This document shows, piece after piece, positions 18,631-26,060 of a stretch of DNA of 48,196 nucleotides. This stretch comes from Maribacter sp. (GTDB lineage: Bacteria > Bacteroidota > Bacteroidia > Flavobacteriales > Flavobacteriaceae). Location: contig JAAETN010000293.1 of assembly GCA_024228355.1 (NCBI GenBank), positions 1 to 48,196 on the forward strand, given 5' to 3'. A program made the translations under genes and the position numbers. Within the stretch, counting starts at the first letter, position 1; every line of letters starts with the position of its first letter. The notes under the pieces were generated by a model, which was not told the DNA's origin, did not search any database, and saw only the letters and a program-made list of their open reading frames with translations.

Positions 18631-20493
18631 ATGAAAAATTTCTTTTCAAATTTTAAAGGTGATCTTCTAGGAGGAATCACTGCAGGGATTGTTGCCCTGC
18701 CCTTAGCACTTGCGTTTGGAGTAAGTTCAGGTTTGGGGCCTAGTGCCGGACTATATGGTGCTATTTTCATTAGCTTTTTTGCAGCGCTCTTTGGTGGTAC
18801 AGATACCCAAATTTCAGGACCAACTGCTCCAATGACAGCTGTAAGTATGGTCGTCATAGCAGGTATTATAGCTATCTACGACGGTAGCGTAGAAAAAGCA
18901 TTACCTGCAATTCTGACCATTTTTTTACTTGCCGGTCTAATGCAGATTGGATTGGGATTTTTAGGAATTGGGAAGTACATTAGGTATATCCCTTATCCAG
19001 TTGTTTCAGGGTTCATGACCGCTATTGGAGTAATAATCCTAATTACGCAAGTACTACCGACCTTGGGATATTATCCTAAAGAAGATGAATCTTGGGTGGA
19101 ACCATTTATACCACAGGCCGAAGAATTGATATTGGAAAATATTCTTAAGGAAGAAGCTGGCGAAGGAATTCTGGTATTGGAAGATTTTAAAGAAACCATT
19201 TCGAGAGCAGATGAAGTAACTGAAAATACAATTTTGGAGGAGGCTAAAACCTTGGCCGCTAAAGATGCATCTGGTGTTTTGGGTGCCATTAAGGTCCTCC
19301 CTATTGCCTTAAGGAATATAAATTGGTTAGAACTTGGCCTTGCACTTGCTACCATCTTTATCATTTATGGTTTTAGACGGATTACAACCGTAGTGCCAAG
19401 CACTTTAGTGGCATTACTTTTGGTTTCAGGAGTTGCTTATGGTTTTGGGCTTGATTACAGGACGATTGAAAAAATCCCAGAAGGCTTTCCAATGCCTAAT
19501 CTTGCAATCTTTACCGAATTCCAATTCGGGGCCATCTCGCCATATATTTTTACCGCATTGACCTTGGCACTTTTGGGAGCAATTGACTCATTATTGACCT
19601 CAGTTGTTGCCGATAACATGACTAAAACCAAACATAAACCCAACAGGGAATTGATTGGACAAGGAATTGGAAACAGTATAGCCAGTATTTTTGGTGGGAT
19701 TCCAGGGGCCGGAGCTACCATTAGAACTGTTGTCAATATTAATTCTGGTGGAAAGACAAAGTTGTCGGGAATGTTTGCAGGCATATTATTGTTGATTATA
19801 CTTCTTGCTATGGGACCCATTGCATCCCAAATCCCAGCAGCGGTCTTGGCCGGCATCTTAATAACTGTTGGTATTGCCGTGATGGATTACAAGGGGCTCA
19901 AAGCTATTCCGAACCTTCCAAAAGACATCAAACTAGGTCCTTTTAATCTAAGTTCTGAAGTACTCGTAATGTTGATTGTTTTAGTGCTGTCAACAGTTTG
20001 GAACCTTGTTTATTCTGTGGGGATTGGTTTAGTAATCGCCTCATTGATGTTCATGAAAAAATTGGGTGACCTTACCGCGGAAAGATCGGATGTTAAGTCT
20101 CTGGATAAGGAAAAAACTTGGGCCGATGAAGTCGATTTTCCTCAAGAACTAAAAGAGAAAGTATTCATAAAGCACATTAAAGGGCCCTTGTTCTTCGGAA
20201 CTACAAGCGATTTTCAAGCCTTGGCCAATCAAATTCCCAATACGGCATCTTATGTAATCATTAGACTGGATCGCATGCAATATATGGATCAGTCGGGATT
20301 ATACGCGATGGAGGACGTTTTACAGGAATTGAACAAAAATGATGTTACAGTACTTTTTGTTGATCTATTAAGGCAACCCAGGTATATGATGGAACGAATC
20401 GATATTATTCCCGATTTTATACCCGAAGAGCACATTTTTGAGACCTTCAAGGAATGTGCTACTTGGATTAAACAACATGTAAATGGTAATTAA
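18631..20493 (+). CDS. SulP-family anion (probably bicarbonate) transporter with STAS domain
   Basis: This 620-residue inner-membrane transporter has the SulP signature at the start (GDLLGGITAGIVALPLALAFG), about 12-14 TM segments to residue ~475, and a C-terminal STAS domain (about 500-615, RLDRMQYMDQSGLYAMEDVL). Between TM segments, residues ~148-231 form an unusually long hydrophilic loop rich in Glu and Asp. The carbonic anhydrase upstream suggests bicarbonate, as in the BicA group; sulfate is the main alternative. A terminator follows 26 bp after the stop codon. Confidence 0.88.
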   Translation: MKNFFSNFKGDLLGGITAGIVALPLALAFGVSSGLGPSAGLYGAIFISFFAALFGGTDTQISGPTAPMTAVSMVVIAGIIAIYDGSVEKALPAILTIFLLAGLMQIGLGFLGIGKYIRYIPYPVVSGFMTAIGVIILITQVLPTLGYYPKEDESWVEPFIPQAEELILENILKEEAGEGILVLEDFKETISRADEVTENTILEEAKTLAAKDASGVLGAIKVLPIALRNINWLELGLALATIFIIYGFRRITTVVPSTLVALLLVSGVAYGFGLDYRTIEKIPEGFPMPNLAIFTEFQFGAISPYIFTALTLALLGAIDSLLTSVVADNMTKTKHKPNRELIGQGIGNSIASIFGGIPGAGATIRTVVNINSGGKTKLSGMFAGILLLIILLAMGPIASQIPAAVLAGILITVGIAVMDYKGLKAIPNLPKDIKLGPFNLSSEVLVMLIVLVLSTVWNLVYSVGIGLVIASLMFMKKLGDLTAERSDVKSLDKEKTWADEVDFPQELKEKVFIKHIKGPLFFGTTSDFQALANQIPNTASYVIIRLDRMQYMDQSGLYAMEDVLQELNKNDVTVLFVDLLRQPRYMMERIDIIPDFIPEEHIFETFKECATWIKQHVNGN

Positions 20494-20518
20494 TAATCCA
20501 AGAATTAGATGTAATAAG

Positions 20519-20549
20519 ACCGTGCTTTCGATAAAGGCACGGTTTTTAT
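20519..20549 (+). terminator. Rho-independent terminator after the SulP gene
   Basis: ACCGTGC pairs with GCACGGT across an 11-nt loop and is followed directly by TTTTT. It closes the carbonic anhydrase-SulP unit before pheS. Confidence 0.85.
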
Positions 20550-20584
20550 TGGTCAGACTTTATGTTAAACTTGCTTTAATGTTT

Positions 20585-20592
20585 TAAATTTG
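20585..20592 (+). promoter_or_regulatory. -7 promoter box for pheS
   Basis: TAAATTTG matches TAnnTTTG and ends 19 nt before the pheS ATG, just past the upstream terminator. A TTG at the usual -33 distance is not evident. Confidence 0.45.
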
Positions 20593-20611
20593 TCCCTCTT
20601 AGTTTAGTACC

Positions 20612-21631
20612 ATGATCGATAAGATAAAGGAACAAATTTCAGAAGTTGAGAATTTCACAGCTGATTCAAAGGAAGCAATCGAAACTTTTCGCATCAAGTA
20701 TTTAGGTAAAAAAGGCCTACTTAATGCGTTTTTTGCTGAATTTAAAAATGTTCCCAACGACCAGAAGAAAGAGTTTGGTCAGACTATTAATCAGCTAAAA
20801 CTACTAGCTACTGAAAAGGTTAATCTTCTGAAAGACGCAATTGAAAGCAAATCGGAAGAAACAGGCAAATATGGCGATTTAACTCGGCCAGGAGAGGCCA
20901 TGGCCCTTGGTTCAAGACATCCTATTTCAATCGTCAAAAACCAGATTATCAATATCTTTTCAAGAATAGGTTTCAATGTTTCAGAAGGACCAGAGATTGA
21001 GGACGATTGGCATAATTTTACAGCTTTGAACTTGCCTGAATACCATCCTGCCAGAGATATGCAGGATACCTTCTTTATTCAGACCGATCCTGATATTTTA
21101 TTGCGTACCCATACCTCTTCGGTTCAAGTACGTTATATGGAAAACAACAAACCGCCCATTCGGACAATTTCGCCTGGCAGGGTATATAGAAATGAGGCTA
21201 TATCAGCTCGTTCGCACTGTTTTTTCCATCAGGTGGAAGGGTTATATATTGATAAGGATGTTTCTTTTGCTGACTTAAAACAGACCTTACAATTCTTCAC
21301 CACAGAGCTTTTTGGAAAATCAAAGATCAGGCTGCGCCCTTCCTATTTTCCTTTTACCGAGCCAAGTGCAGAAGTTGATGTTTATTGGGGCTTAGAAACG
21401 GAAACAGATTATAAAATGACCAAAGGAACTGGTTGGCTAGAGATAATGGGTTGTGGCATGGTAGATCCCAATGTTCTGGAAAATTGTGGAATCGATTCTG
21501 GGGAATATTCAGGATTCGCTTTTGGAATGGGTATTGACCGTATTGCACTTCTGTTGCATCAAATTTCAGACATTCGTTTATTAAGCGAGAACGATGTGCG
21601 TTTTTTAGAGCAATTCAAAAGTACCCTTTAA
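20612..21631 (+). CDS. pheS: Phenylalanyl-tRNA synthetase alpha subunit
   Basis: This 339-residue class II synthetase subunit charges tRNA-Phe together with PheT. It has an N-terminal coiled-coil tRNA-binding arm (about 1-90), then the catalytic core with [21 protein letters not shown], motif 2 around [14 protein letters not shown] and motif 3 in [15 protein letters not shown]. The length is normal for the family. pheT is not in this window, so the two subunits are encoded apart, as is common in Bacteroidetes. Confidence 0.97.
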   Translation: MIDKIKEQISEVENFTADSKEAIETFRIKYLGKKGLLNAFFAEFKNVPNDQKKEFGQTINQLKLLATEKVNLLKDAIESKSEETGKYGDLTRPGEAMALGSRHPISIVKNQIINIFSRIGFNVSEGPEIEDDWHNFTALNLPEYHPARDMQDTFFIQTDPDILLRTHTSSVQVRYMENNKPPIRTISPGRVYRNEAISARSHCFFHQVEGLYIDKDVSFADLKQTLQFFTTELFGKSKIRLRPSYFPFTEPSAEVDVYWGLETETDYKMTKGTGWLEIMGCGMVDPNVLENCGIDSGEYSGFAFGMGIDRIALLLHQISDIRLLSENDVRFLEQFKSTL

Positions 21632-21640
21632 ACTGCTCTT

Positions 21641-22036
21641 TTGAAGAAAGATATTGAAATTCCTATTGTCAAAGACGTTTATATCGCGATGGTATATGAA
21701 TGGAATGACAAATTCAAAACAAACAAATGGAATGCCTATATTTTAAATGATGGAACTACACCTATAGCAATGGTTTTTGTTGTTTCAAAAGGTTTTCTTG
21801 GTGATACAAAGACTGCTACAATGAGGCATAGTATGGAAGTATTAGAGGCGAATTCCTTTCAGAAACTAGAATTTGTTCAAAGAGAGGTCCTTGATTTAAC
21901 CAATGAGTTTTACGTTACTTATTATTTGAAGGCTAAACTCTATGAAAAGCGGTTTATCTTTAAGAAAGAGTCGGTTTCAGAAGAAAATCTGACTCAAATT
22001 CCATTAATGGATAAATTGGGTATTCTTGCCGAATAG
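21641..22036 (+). CDS. Small conserved protein downstream of pheS
   Basis: This 131-residue protein starts with TTG at 21641, nine bases after the pheS stop codon; the next in-frame ATG would remove 16 residues. I chose TTG because the N-terminal MKKDIEIPIVKDVYIAMV segment resembles that of similar flavobacterial proteins I recall. The protein is a mixed alpha/beta chain with no signal peptide, no cysteine motif and no known catalytic residues. The tight spacing suggests co-transcription with pheS. Its stop codon is 3 bp from the stop of the convergent gene. Function unknown. Confidence 0.65.
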   Translation: MKKDIEIPIVKDVYIAMVYEWNDKFKTNKWNAYILNDGTTPIAMVFVVSKGFLGDTKTATMRHSMEVLEANSFQKLEFVQREVLDLTNEFYVTYYLKAKLYEKRFIFKKESVSEENLTQIPLMDKLGILAE

Positions 22037-22039
22037 CAC

Positions 22040-22534
22040 CTATCGTAGCGGAAAACCTTTAGCGGCCCACCATGGATGCATCTCTATTACCAATCTTCCT
22101 GTCTGTACCATAGGATCCAAATTGGCAAGACTATCGGCAATTTCAATTGTTGGGGTATTGTAGATGGTAATTCCTCGAATATCACCATCATCTCCAAAAG
22201 GCCCTGATATATCGGCATAGCCTTCATTATACATGCGTCCAAGATGTTCCAGATGCAAAGTTTGTAGACTGTCGGATTCCGCTTTGTTTTGTGAACGATT
22301 TGGACCTCTTTTTAGAAATGCAATAAAATATTGTTGCATGAGCATAGTGTCCTTAGTAGTTTCATCGACAAAGTCAAAAGTTTTATACCCTTTGCTTATC
22401 AACTCTTCGTTGACTTCCCGCATCGATTTTTCCTTGACCACCTCAACCACTTCAGCATTCTCTTTTTGCTCTGGTTTACAGGAAACAAACAGGGACAATA
22501 CCATTACCAAGATTATAAATTTCATTTTTTCCAT
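22040..22534 (-). CDS. YciI-like lipoprotein
   Basis: This 164-residue protein carries a lipoprotein signal (LSLFVSC, Cys at about residue 19) and then a domain resembling the YciI (YCII) family: YFIAFLKRGPNR, HLEHLGRMYNEGYADISGPFGDDGDIRGI and a C-terminal HPWW. YciI domains have a ferredoxin-like fold with a conserved His-Asp pair and are usually cytoplasmic, so a lipid-anchored form is unusual. Translation may start at 22534 or at the second ATG (22525), which overlaps the upstream stop as ATGA. Confidence 0.75.
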   Translation of the reverse strand: MEKMKFIILVMVLSLFVSCKPEQKENAEVVEVVKEKSMREVNEELISKGYKTFDFVDETTKDTMLMQQYFIAFLKRGPNRSQNKAESDSLQTLHLEHLGRMYNEGYADISGPFGDDGDIRGITIYNTPTIEIADSLANLDPMVQTGRLVIEMHPWWAAKGFPLR

Positions 22535-23001
22535 GATTTAAAAGGTTTTTTGCTGAGTAATGAATTGTAATATTTGAGTTGCCCAGTTACTTCCTCGCCG
22601 AGCCATGCGGGTTGATCAAAGACATCATATTCATTTTGTAATTCAATTTCCGCTATCACCAATCCTTCATTTTCTCTTAGGAACTCATCTACTTCAAACA
22701 CAAAGTCACCATTCGGGACTTTATACCTGGTTTTTTCAATTACGGTCTTTTCACATAATTCAAGCAAATCTATGGCCTGTTCAATATCAATCTCTCTTTC
22801 CCATTCAAACCGGGAAGTACCGGCAACATTTGATTTACCTTTTACAGTCAAATATGCCTTGTCCTCATTTATTCGTACGCGAACCGTTCTTTTGGGGTGC
22901 GTATTTAAAAACCCTTGGACAATTCTTTTTATAGAGGTTGCCTTGTTTTTGTAATCATCGGATCTAATTAAAAATTTACGCTCAATTTCTACCATTGACA
23001 T
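22522..23001 (-). CDS. CYTH-domain phosphohydrolase (tripolyphosphatase-like)
   Basis: This 159-residue protein is a single CYTH (triphosphate tunnel metalloenzyme) domain. The signature EIERK is at residues 5-9, and the alternating charged strands (RTVRVRI, AYLTVKGK, SRFEWEREI, FEVDEF, IAEIEL) that line the tunnel are all present. Short bacterial members of this type mostly hydrolyse inorganic tripolyphosphate; some relatives are class IV adenylate cyclases. It is the first gene of a two-gene minus-strand unit and overlaps the lipoprotein gene by up to 13 bp. Confidence 0.85.
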   Translation of the reverse strand: MSMVEIERKFLIRSDDYKNKATSIKRIVQGFLNTHPKRTVRVRINEDKAYLTVKGKSNVAGTSRFEWEREIDIEQAIDLLELCEKTVIEKTRYKVPNGDFVFEVDEFLRENEGLVIAEIELQNEYDVFDQPAWLGEEVTGQLKYYNSLLSKKPFKSWKK

Positions 23002-23071
23002 TGAAAACCATTTCGTTTTTATAAAATTATATAAATAGATGCTGTCTGGAGAGAATATCTAAAGGAATCGT

Positions 23072-24001
23072 CTAAAGGACAGGAAGATTGTCTTTGACGC
23101 TCTTCCAAAAATGAAGTTCAAAGAGCCTTGAACTCCCTATTATCGCAGCATCTTCCATTAGATTTGATATTTCAAAATCCAAACCTATGTTGTTTTTTTG
23201 CAATTCGCGTTTAAATGATGGCAGAAATAGATTACTTGCCTTTGATATGTTCCCTCCCATTACAATGATCTCTGGCTGAAACTTCTCAACAAAAGGAATC
23301 ATAAAATCTGCCATATTTGATCCAAACTCATCGAAAACAGTTCTTGAATGAATGTTGTTGGCTGTGGCGATTTCCTTAACTCCCTTCATCAATTCTGAAG
23401 ATAGTTGATGATACCTATCGATGCACCAACGCGTTGAAAAATAATCATCGCTTATTCCAGCTTTATATGGTTTGTCCCACAAACATCCACCTTCAGGAAC
23501 TTCCTTCGTATTTACCTGAGGTATGCCATTCTTAATAAAGGCAGAACCAAAACCTGTGCCTAAGGTAACGACGATTATCCTTTTGCATTCTTTTGCCTTG
23601 CCCTGTGTGGAAACTCCAACACCAAAAGAGGTGGCATCATTAAGAAACCTTAAATTGACTTCATTGCTATTAATATGTTTCGGTAGTTCTTCAGGGATAG
23701 AGACCTTGTAAAGATTTTCATATTTGTCATTATCACCTTTGAACATAGCAACGCCAGTTACATAATTAAAGGGTCCAGGAATCGCAATCCCGATATTCGC
23801 TGTCTTTTGCATCGAAACACTTTCAATGGTACGGTTAATGGCCATACTCCAGTTTTCGAGAACAGTGTCTTTTGATTCCTTATTGTTTACTTTGACCGAA
23901 AATGTTGTCTTGGGTAAGATTTCAAAGGTTTTTAAATTTACTGCCGCACTAACAATATGGCTTCCACCTACATCTACGCCAATGGCTGTTTCATTTCTCA
24001 T
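23072..24001 (-). CDS. ROK-family sugar kinase (candidate mannokinase or glucokinase)
   Basis: This 309-residue protein has the ROK phosphate-1 motif (GVDVGGSH, about residues 8-15), the catalytic-base segment (FLNDATSFGVG, with the ND pair) and phosphate-2 (VTLGTGFGSAFI). The usual ROK zinc site (CxCGxxGCxE) is missing, and where most members have E-x-G-H there is PEGGCLW. It is the last gene of the mannosidase operon, so mannose or glucose is the likely substrate. The phosphomannose isomerase encoded at the operon start would use mannose 6-phosphate. Specificity is inferred. Confidence 0.75.
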   Translation of the reverse strand: MRNETAIGVDVGGSHIVSAAVNLKTFEILPKTTFSVKVNNKESKDTVLENWSMAINRTIESVSMQKTANIGIAIPGPFNYVTGVAMFKGDNDKYENLYKVSIPEELPKHINSNEVNLRFLNDATSFGVGVSTQGKAKECKRIIVVTLGTGFGSAFIKNGIPQVNTKEVPEGGCLWDKPYKAGISDDYFSTRWCIDRYHQLSSELMKGVKEIATANNIHSRTVFDEFGSNMADFMIPFVEKFQPEIIVMGGNISKASNLFLPSFKRELQKNNIGLDFEISNLMEDAAIIGSSRLFELHFWKSVKDNLPVL

Positions 24002-24012
24002 TTAATTTTGAT

Positions 24013-24750
24013 TTAGAATTCTCTTTTGATCTCAATATCATATGTAAAATAATCAGTGTGGTAGTAAACAATATTGTATTCCACTGGCCTATCTCCAGGA
24101 TCACAAACTAACCGATCCCTTTTCAATATTGGCATATTCAATGGCAGTTCAAGAATTGAACTTAGTTCTTTATTAGCCTTAATTGCACTTATCCTTTCCT
24201 TTGAAGTTGCTACAATCGTATCATGGGTATTCTCAAGAAGTTCATAAAGTGGGGTTGTAAAATCTTCGTCTCCTGTTATCCCCACTCTTGGATGAAAATA
24301 GGATACTGAATACAAATACTTCGCTTCTTTTGACCCTCTGATTTTTTCCAATCGCCATAGTTCTTTGGATTTGGAAACAGCTAACGCATCATAAACTTCT
24401 TTAGGAGCAGCTACCAAGGAAATACTGACTAAATAGTTGACCACTTTAATTCCTTGTTTCCGCATTTCCTTGGTGAAACTAATCCAATGGTCAAGTCTTG
24501 TTGCTATTTTTTTGTTGACCACTTTTGTACCCACACCTTTTTTTCGTTCTATCAGGTGTTCGTTTACCAAAGTATTTACCGCCTGGCGTACTGTATTTCT
24601 GGAAACTCCCAACTTTTTTGCAAGCGTAACCTCTTTGGGTAAAAAGCTATTCCCATTTCTGTATTCATCCTCCTTAATTAATGTCCTTAGATAGGCTTCA
24701 ATCTGTGAATGCAAAGGAATAGGGCTCTTATTGTTTAATTTAAAATCCAT
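24013..24750 (-). CDS. GntR/HutC-type transcriptional regulator (UTRA domain)
   Basis: This 245-residue regulator has an N-terminal winged helix-turn-helix of the GntR family (about 1-78, with LGVSRNTVRQAVNTL and KKGVGTKV) and a C-terminal UTRA effector domain (about 95-240). UTRA domains bind small ligands, often sugar phosphates. It is encoded inside the mannosidase operon, 11 bp before the ROK gene, so it probably controls this operon. The perfect palindrome at 30307-30322 in the operon promoter region is a suitable target. Confidence 0.85.
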   Translation of the reverse strand: MDFKLNNKSPIPLHSQIEAYLRTLIKEDEYRNGNSFLPKEVTLAKKLGVSRNTVRQAVNTLVNEHLIERKKGVGTKVVNKKIATRLDHWISFTKEMRKQGIKVVNYLVSISLVAAPKEVYDALAVSKSKELWRLEKIRGSKEAKYLYSVSYFHPRVGITGDEDFTTPLYELLENTHDTIVATSKERISAIKANKELSSILELPLNMPILKRDRLVCDPGDRPVEYNIVYYHTDYFTYDIEIKREF

Positions 24751-24758
24751 TGGAAAGA

Positions 24759-26057
24759 TTAATTATTTTGGGAGTTTGCCCAATCCTCCAATTGGAGGAT
24801 CGCTGTATAAAGAACTCCTGCAGAACCTCTAAAAGTACCTGACCCCTCCGGTTTGTTATCCACAGTATACCATTCGTAAAATCCATCATTCTTAACCACT
24901 CTATCGGTCATAGGTAACAATTGATCATATGCCTCTTGAATAATCCCGTTCTTCACCAATTGTTGAATCATACGTCCTCCGAACCAAGTCCAATCCCCAC
25001 CATTTTGGTACCCGTAAGAATACATTCCTTTGTTTTCAAATGCCCAATCGGGGTAAGGCGGATACATGGTCAATCCAATAGAACCCGCTCCTGAAGCTTT
25101 TACGTTCTTTATCATCTTGTCCAGTGAGATCTTTATTTGTTCTTTGGTCAAAAGCCCGGCCTCAATGGCAACAGAGGTTCCACCATGATAATATATTTCA
25201 TTCTCATTAAAATCGTCAGGATAAGGTGATTTATCAAGGTATACATGAGGAATGAATTTTTGGTTTTCCCCATCCCATAAATATTTCATTGTATTCTGAG
25301 TAATATCATCTCGAACTTTCTGCCATTCGCCTTTCGTTTCCGGAATCAATTCAATCATATTGTCCAAGGCAATGAGCATCATGGCGTTGTCATAAATATC
25401 AACACAATAATGGGTGTCTTCGGTAATATAAACTCCCCAGGGGTGTGTATGCTGTACATCTCCCCAATCCGCAGTGGTAGCACCGTAAATCAATCCAAAT
25501 TTATCTGACCATCTTTTATCCAATAAAAACTGCATTGATTTCTCCAAACGTTCTGCTACAGTGGCATCACCTACTTTCACCTCTAAAAACCTTTTATTTC
25601 CCGTTTTCATAATGTATTTGTATACGGCCTGGACTAGTGAACTTTCATGATCGGTCTCAACTGTATTCTTATGGCCACAATAATCAGGTTCTAAATCAGA
25701 ATAAATGTATTCGTAACCTCCTTCAACAATTTCTGCCTTTTCTTTTGGGATAAATCCATCTATTATATTTCCATCTTCTCCCTGAAGTCTAAAAAAGACC
25801 AATAAATTTTCTTCTAGATCCTTGGCATCAAAGACTTCCGCTGAGAGTTCAATAAACGTATTATAATCCCGAATCCATACCTCTCCGTAACCATCCCCAG
25901 CATTAAATCCAGTTTTTACTACCGCTAAAGCTCTGTTTTTTACTTCATCAAATTGTTCATTGGCAAGGATTTTTTCGACTAATTCCCTGTCTTCTTTTTG
26001 TGTGGTACATCCCAATAGTAGGAGTCCATATACGAGAATTGCTATTTTTTTCATCAT
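24759..26057 (-). CDS. Putative six-hairpin glycosidase, lipoprotein
   Basis: This 432-residue protein has a lipoprotein signal (LLLLGC, Cys at about residue 17) and looks like an (alpha/alpha)6-barrel glycosidase. Typical segments are EVWIRDYNTFIELS, ETDHESSLVQAVYKYI, IYGATTADWGDVQ and, near the end, QNGGDWTWFGGRMI and DGFYEWY. Acidic residues in WIRD, TADWGD and FYEW are candidate catalytic sites. I could not assign a CAZy family with confidence; GH63-like (for example mannosylglycerate hydrolase) and glycogen-debranching-like enzymes are the closest in feel. It lies between the GH92 gene and the regulator, so a mannose-containing substrate is likely. Confidence 0.6.
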   Translation of the reverse strand: MMKKIAILVYGLLLLGCTTQKEDRELVEKILANEQFDEVKNRALAVVKTGFNAGDGYGEVWIRDYNTFIELSAEVFDAKDLEENLLVFFRLQGEDGNIIDGFIPKEKAEIVEGGYEYIYSDLEPDYCGHKNTVETDHESSLVQAVYKYIMKTGNKRFLEVKVGDATVAERLEKSMQFLLDKRWSDKFGLIYGATTADWGDVQHTHPWGVYITEDTHYCVDIYDNAMMLIALDNMIELIPETKGEWQKVRDDITQNTMKYLWDGENQKFIPHVYLDKSPYPDDFNENEIYYHGGTSVAIEAGLLTKEQIKISLDKMIKNVKASGAGSIGLTMYPPYPDWAFENKGMYSYGYQNGGDWTWFGGRMIQQLVKNGIIQEAYDQLLPMTDRVVKNDGFYEWYTVDNKPEGSGTFRGSAGVLYTAILQLEDWANSQNN

Positions 26058-26060
26058 ATG

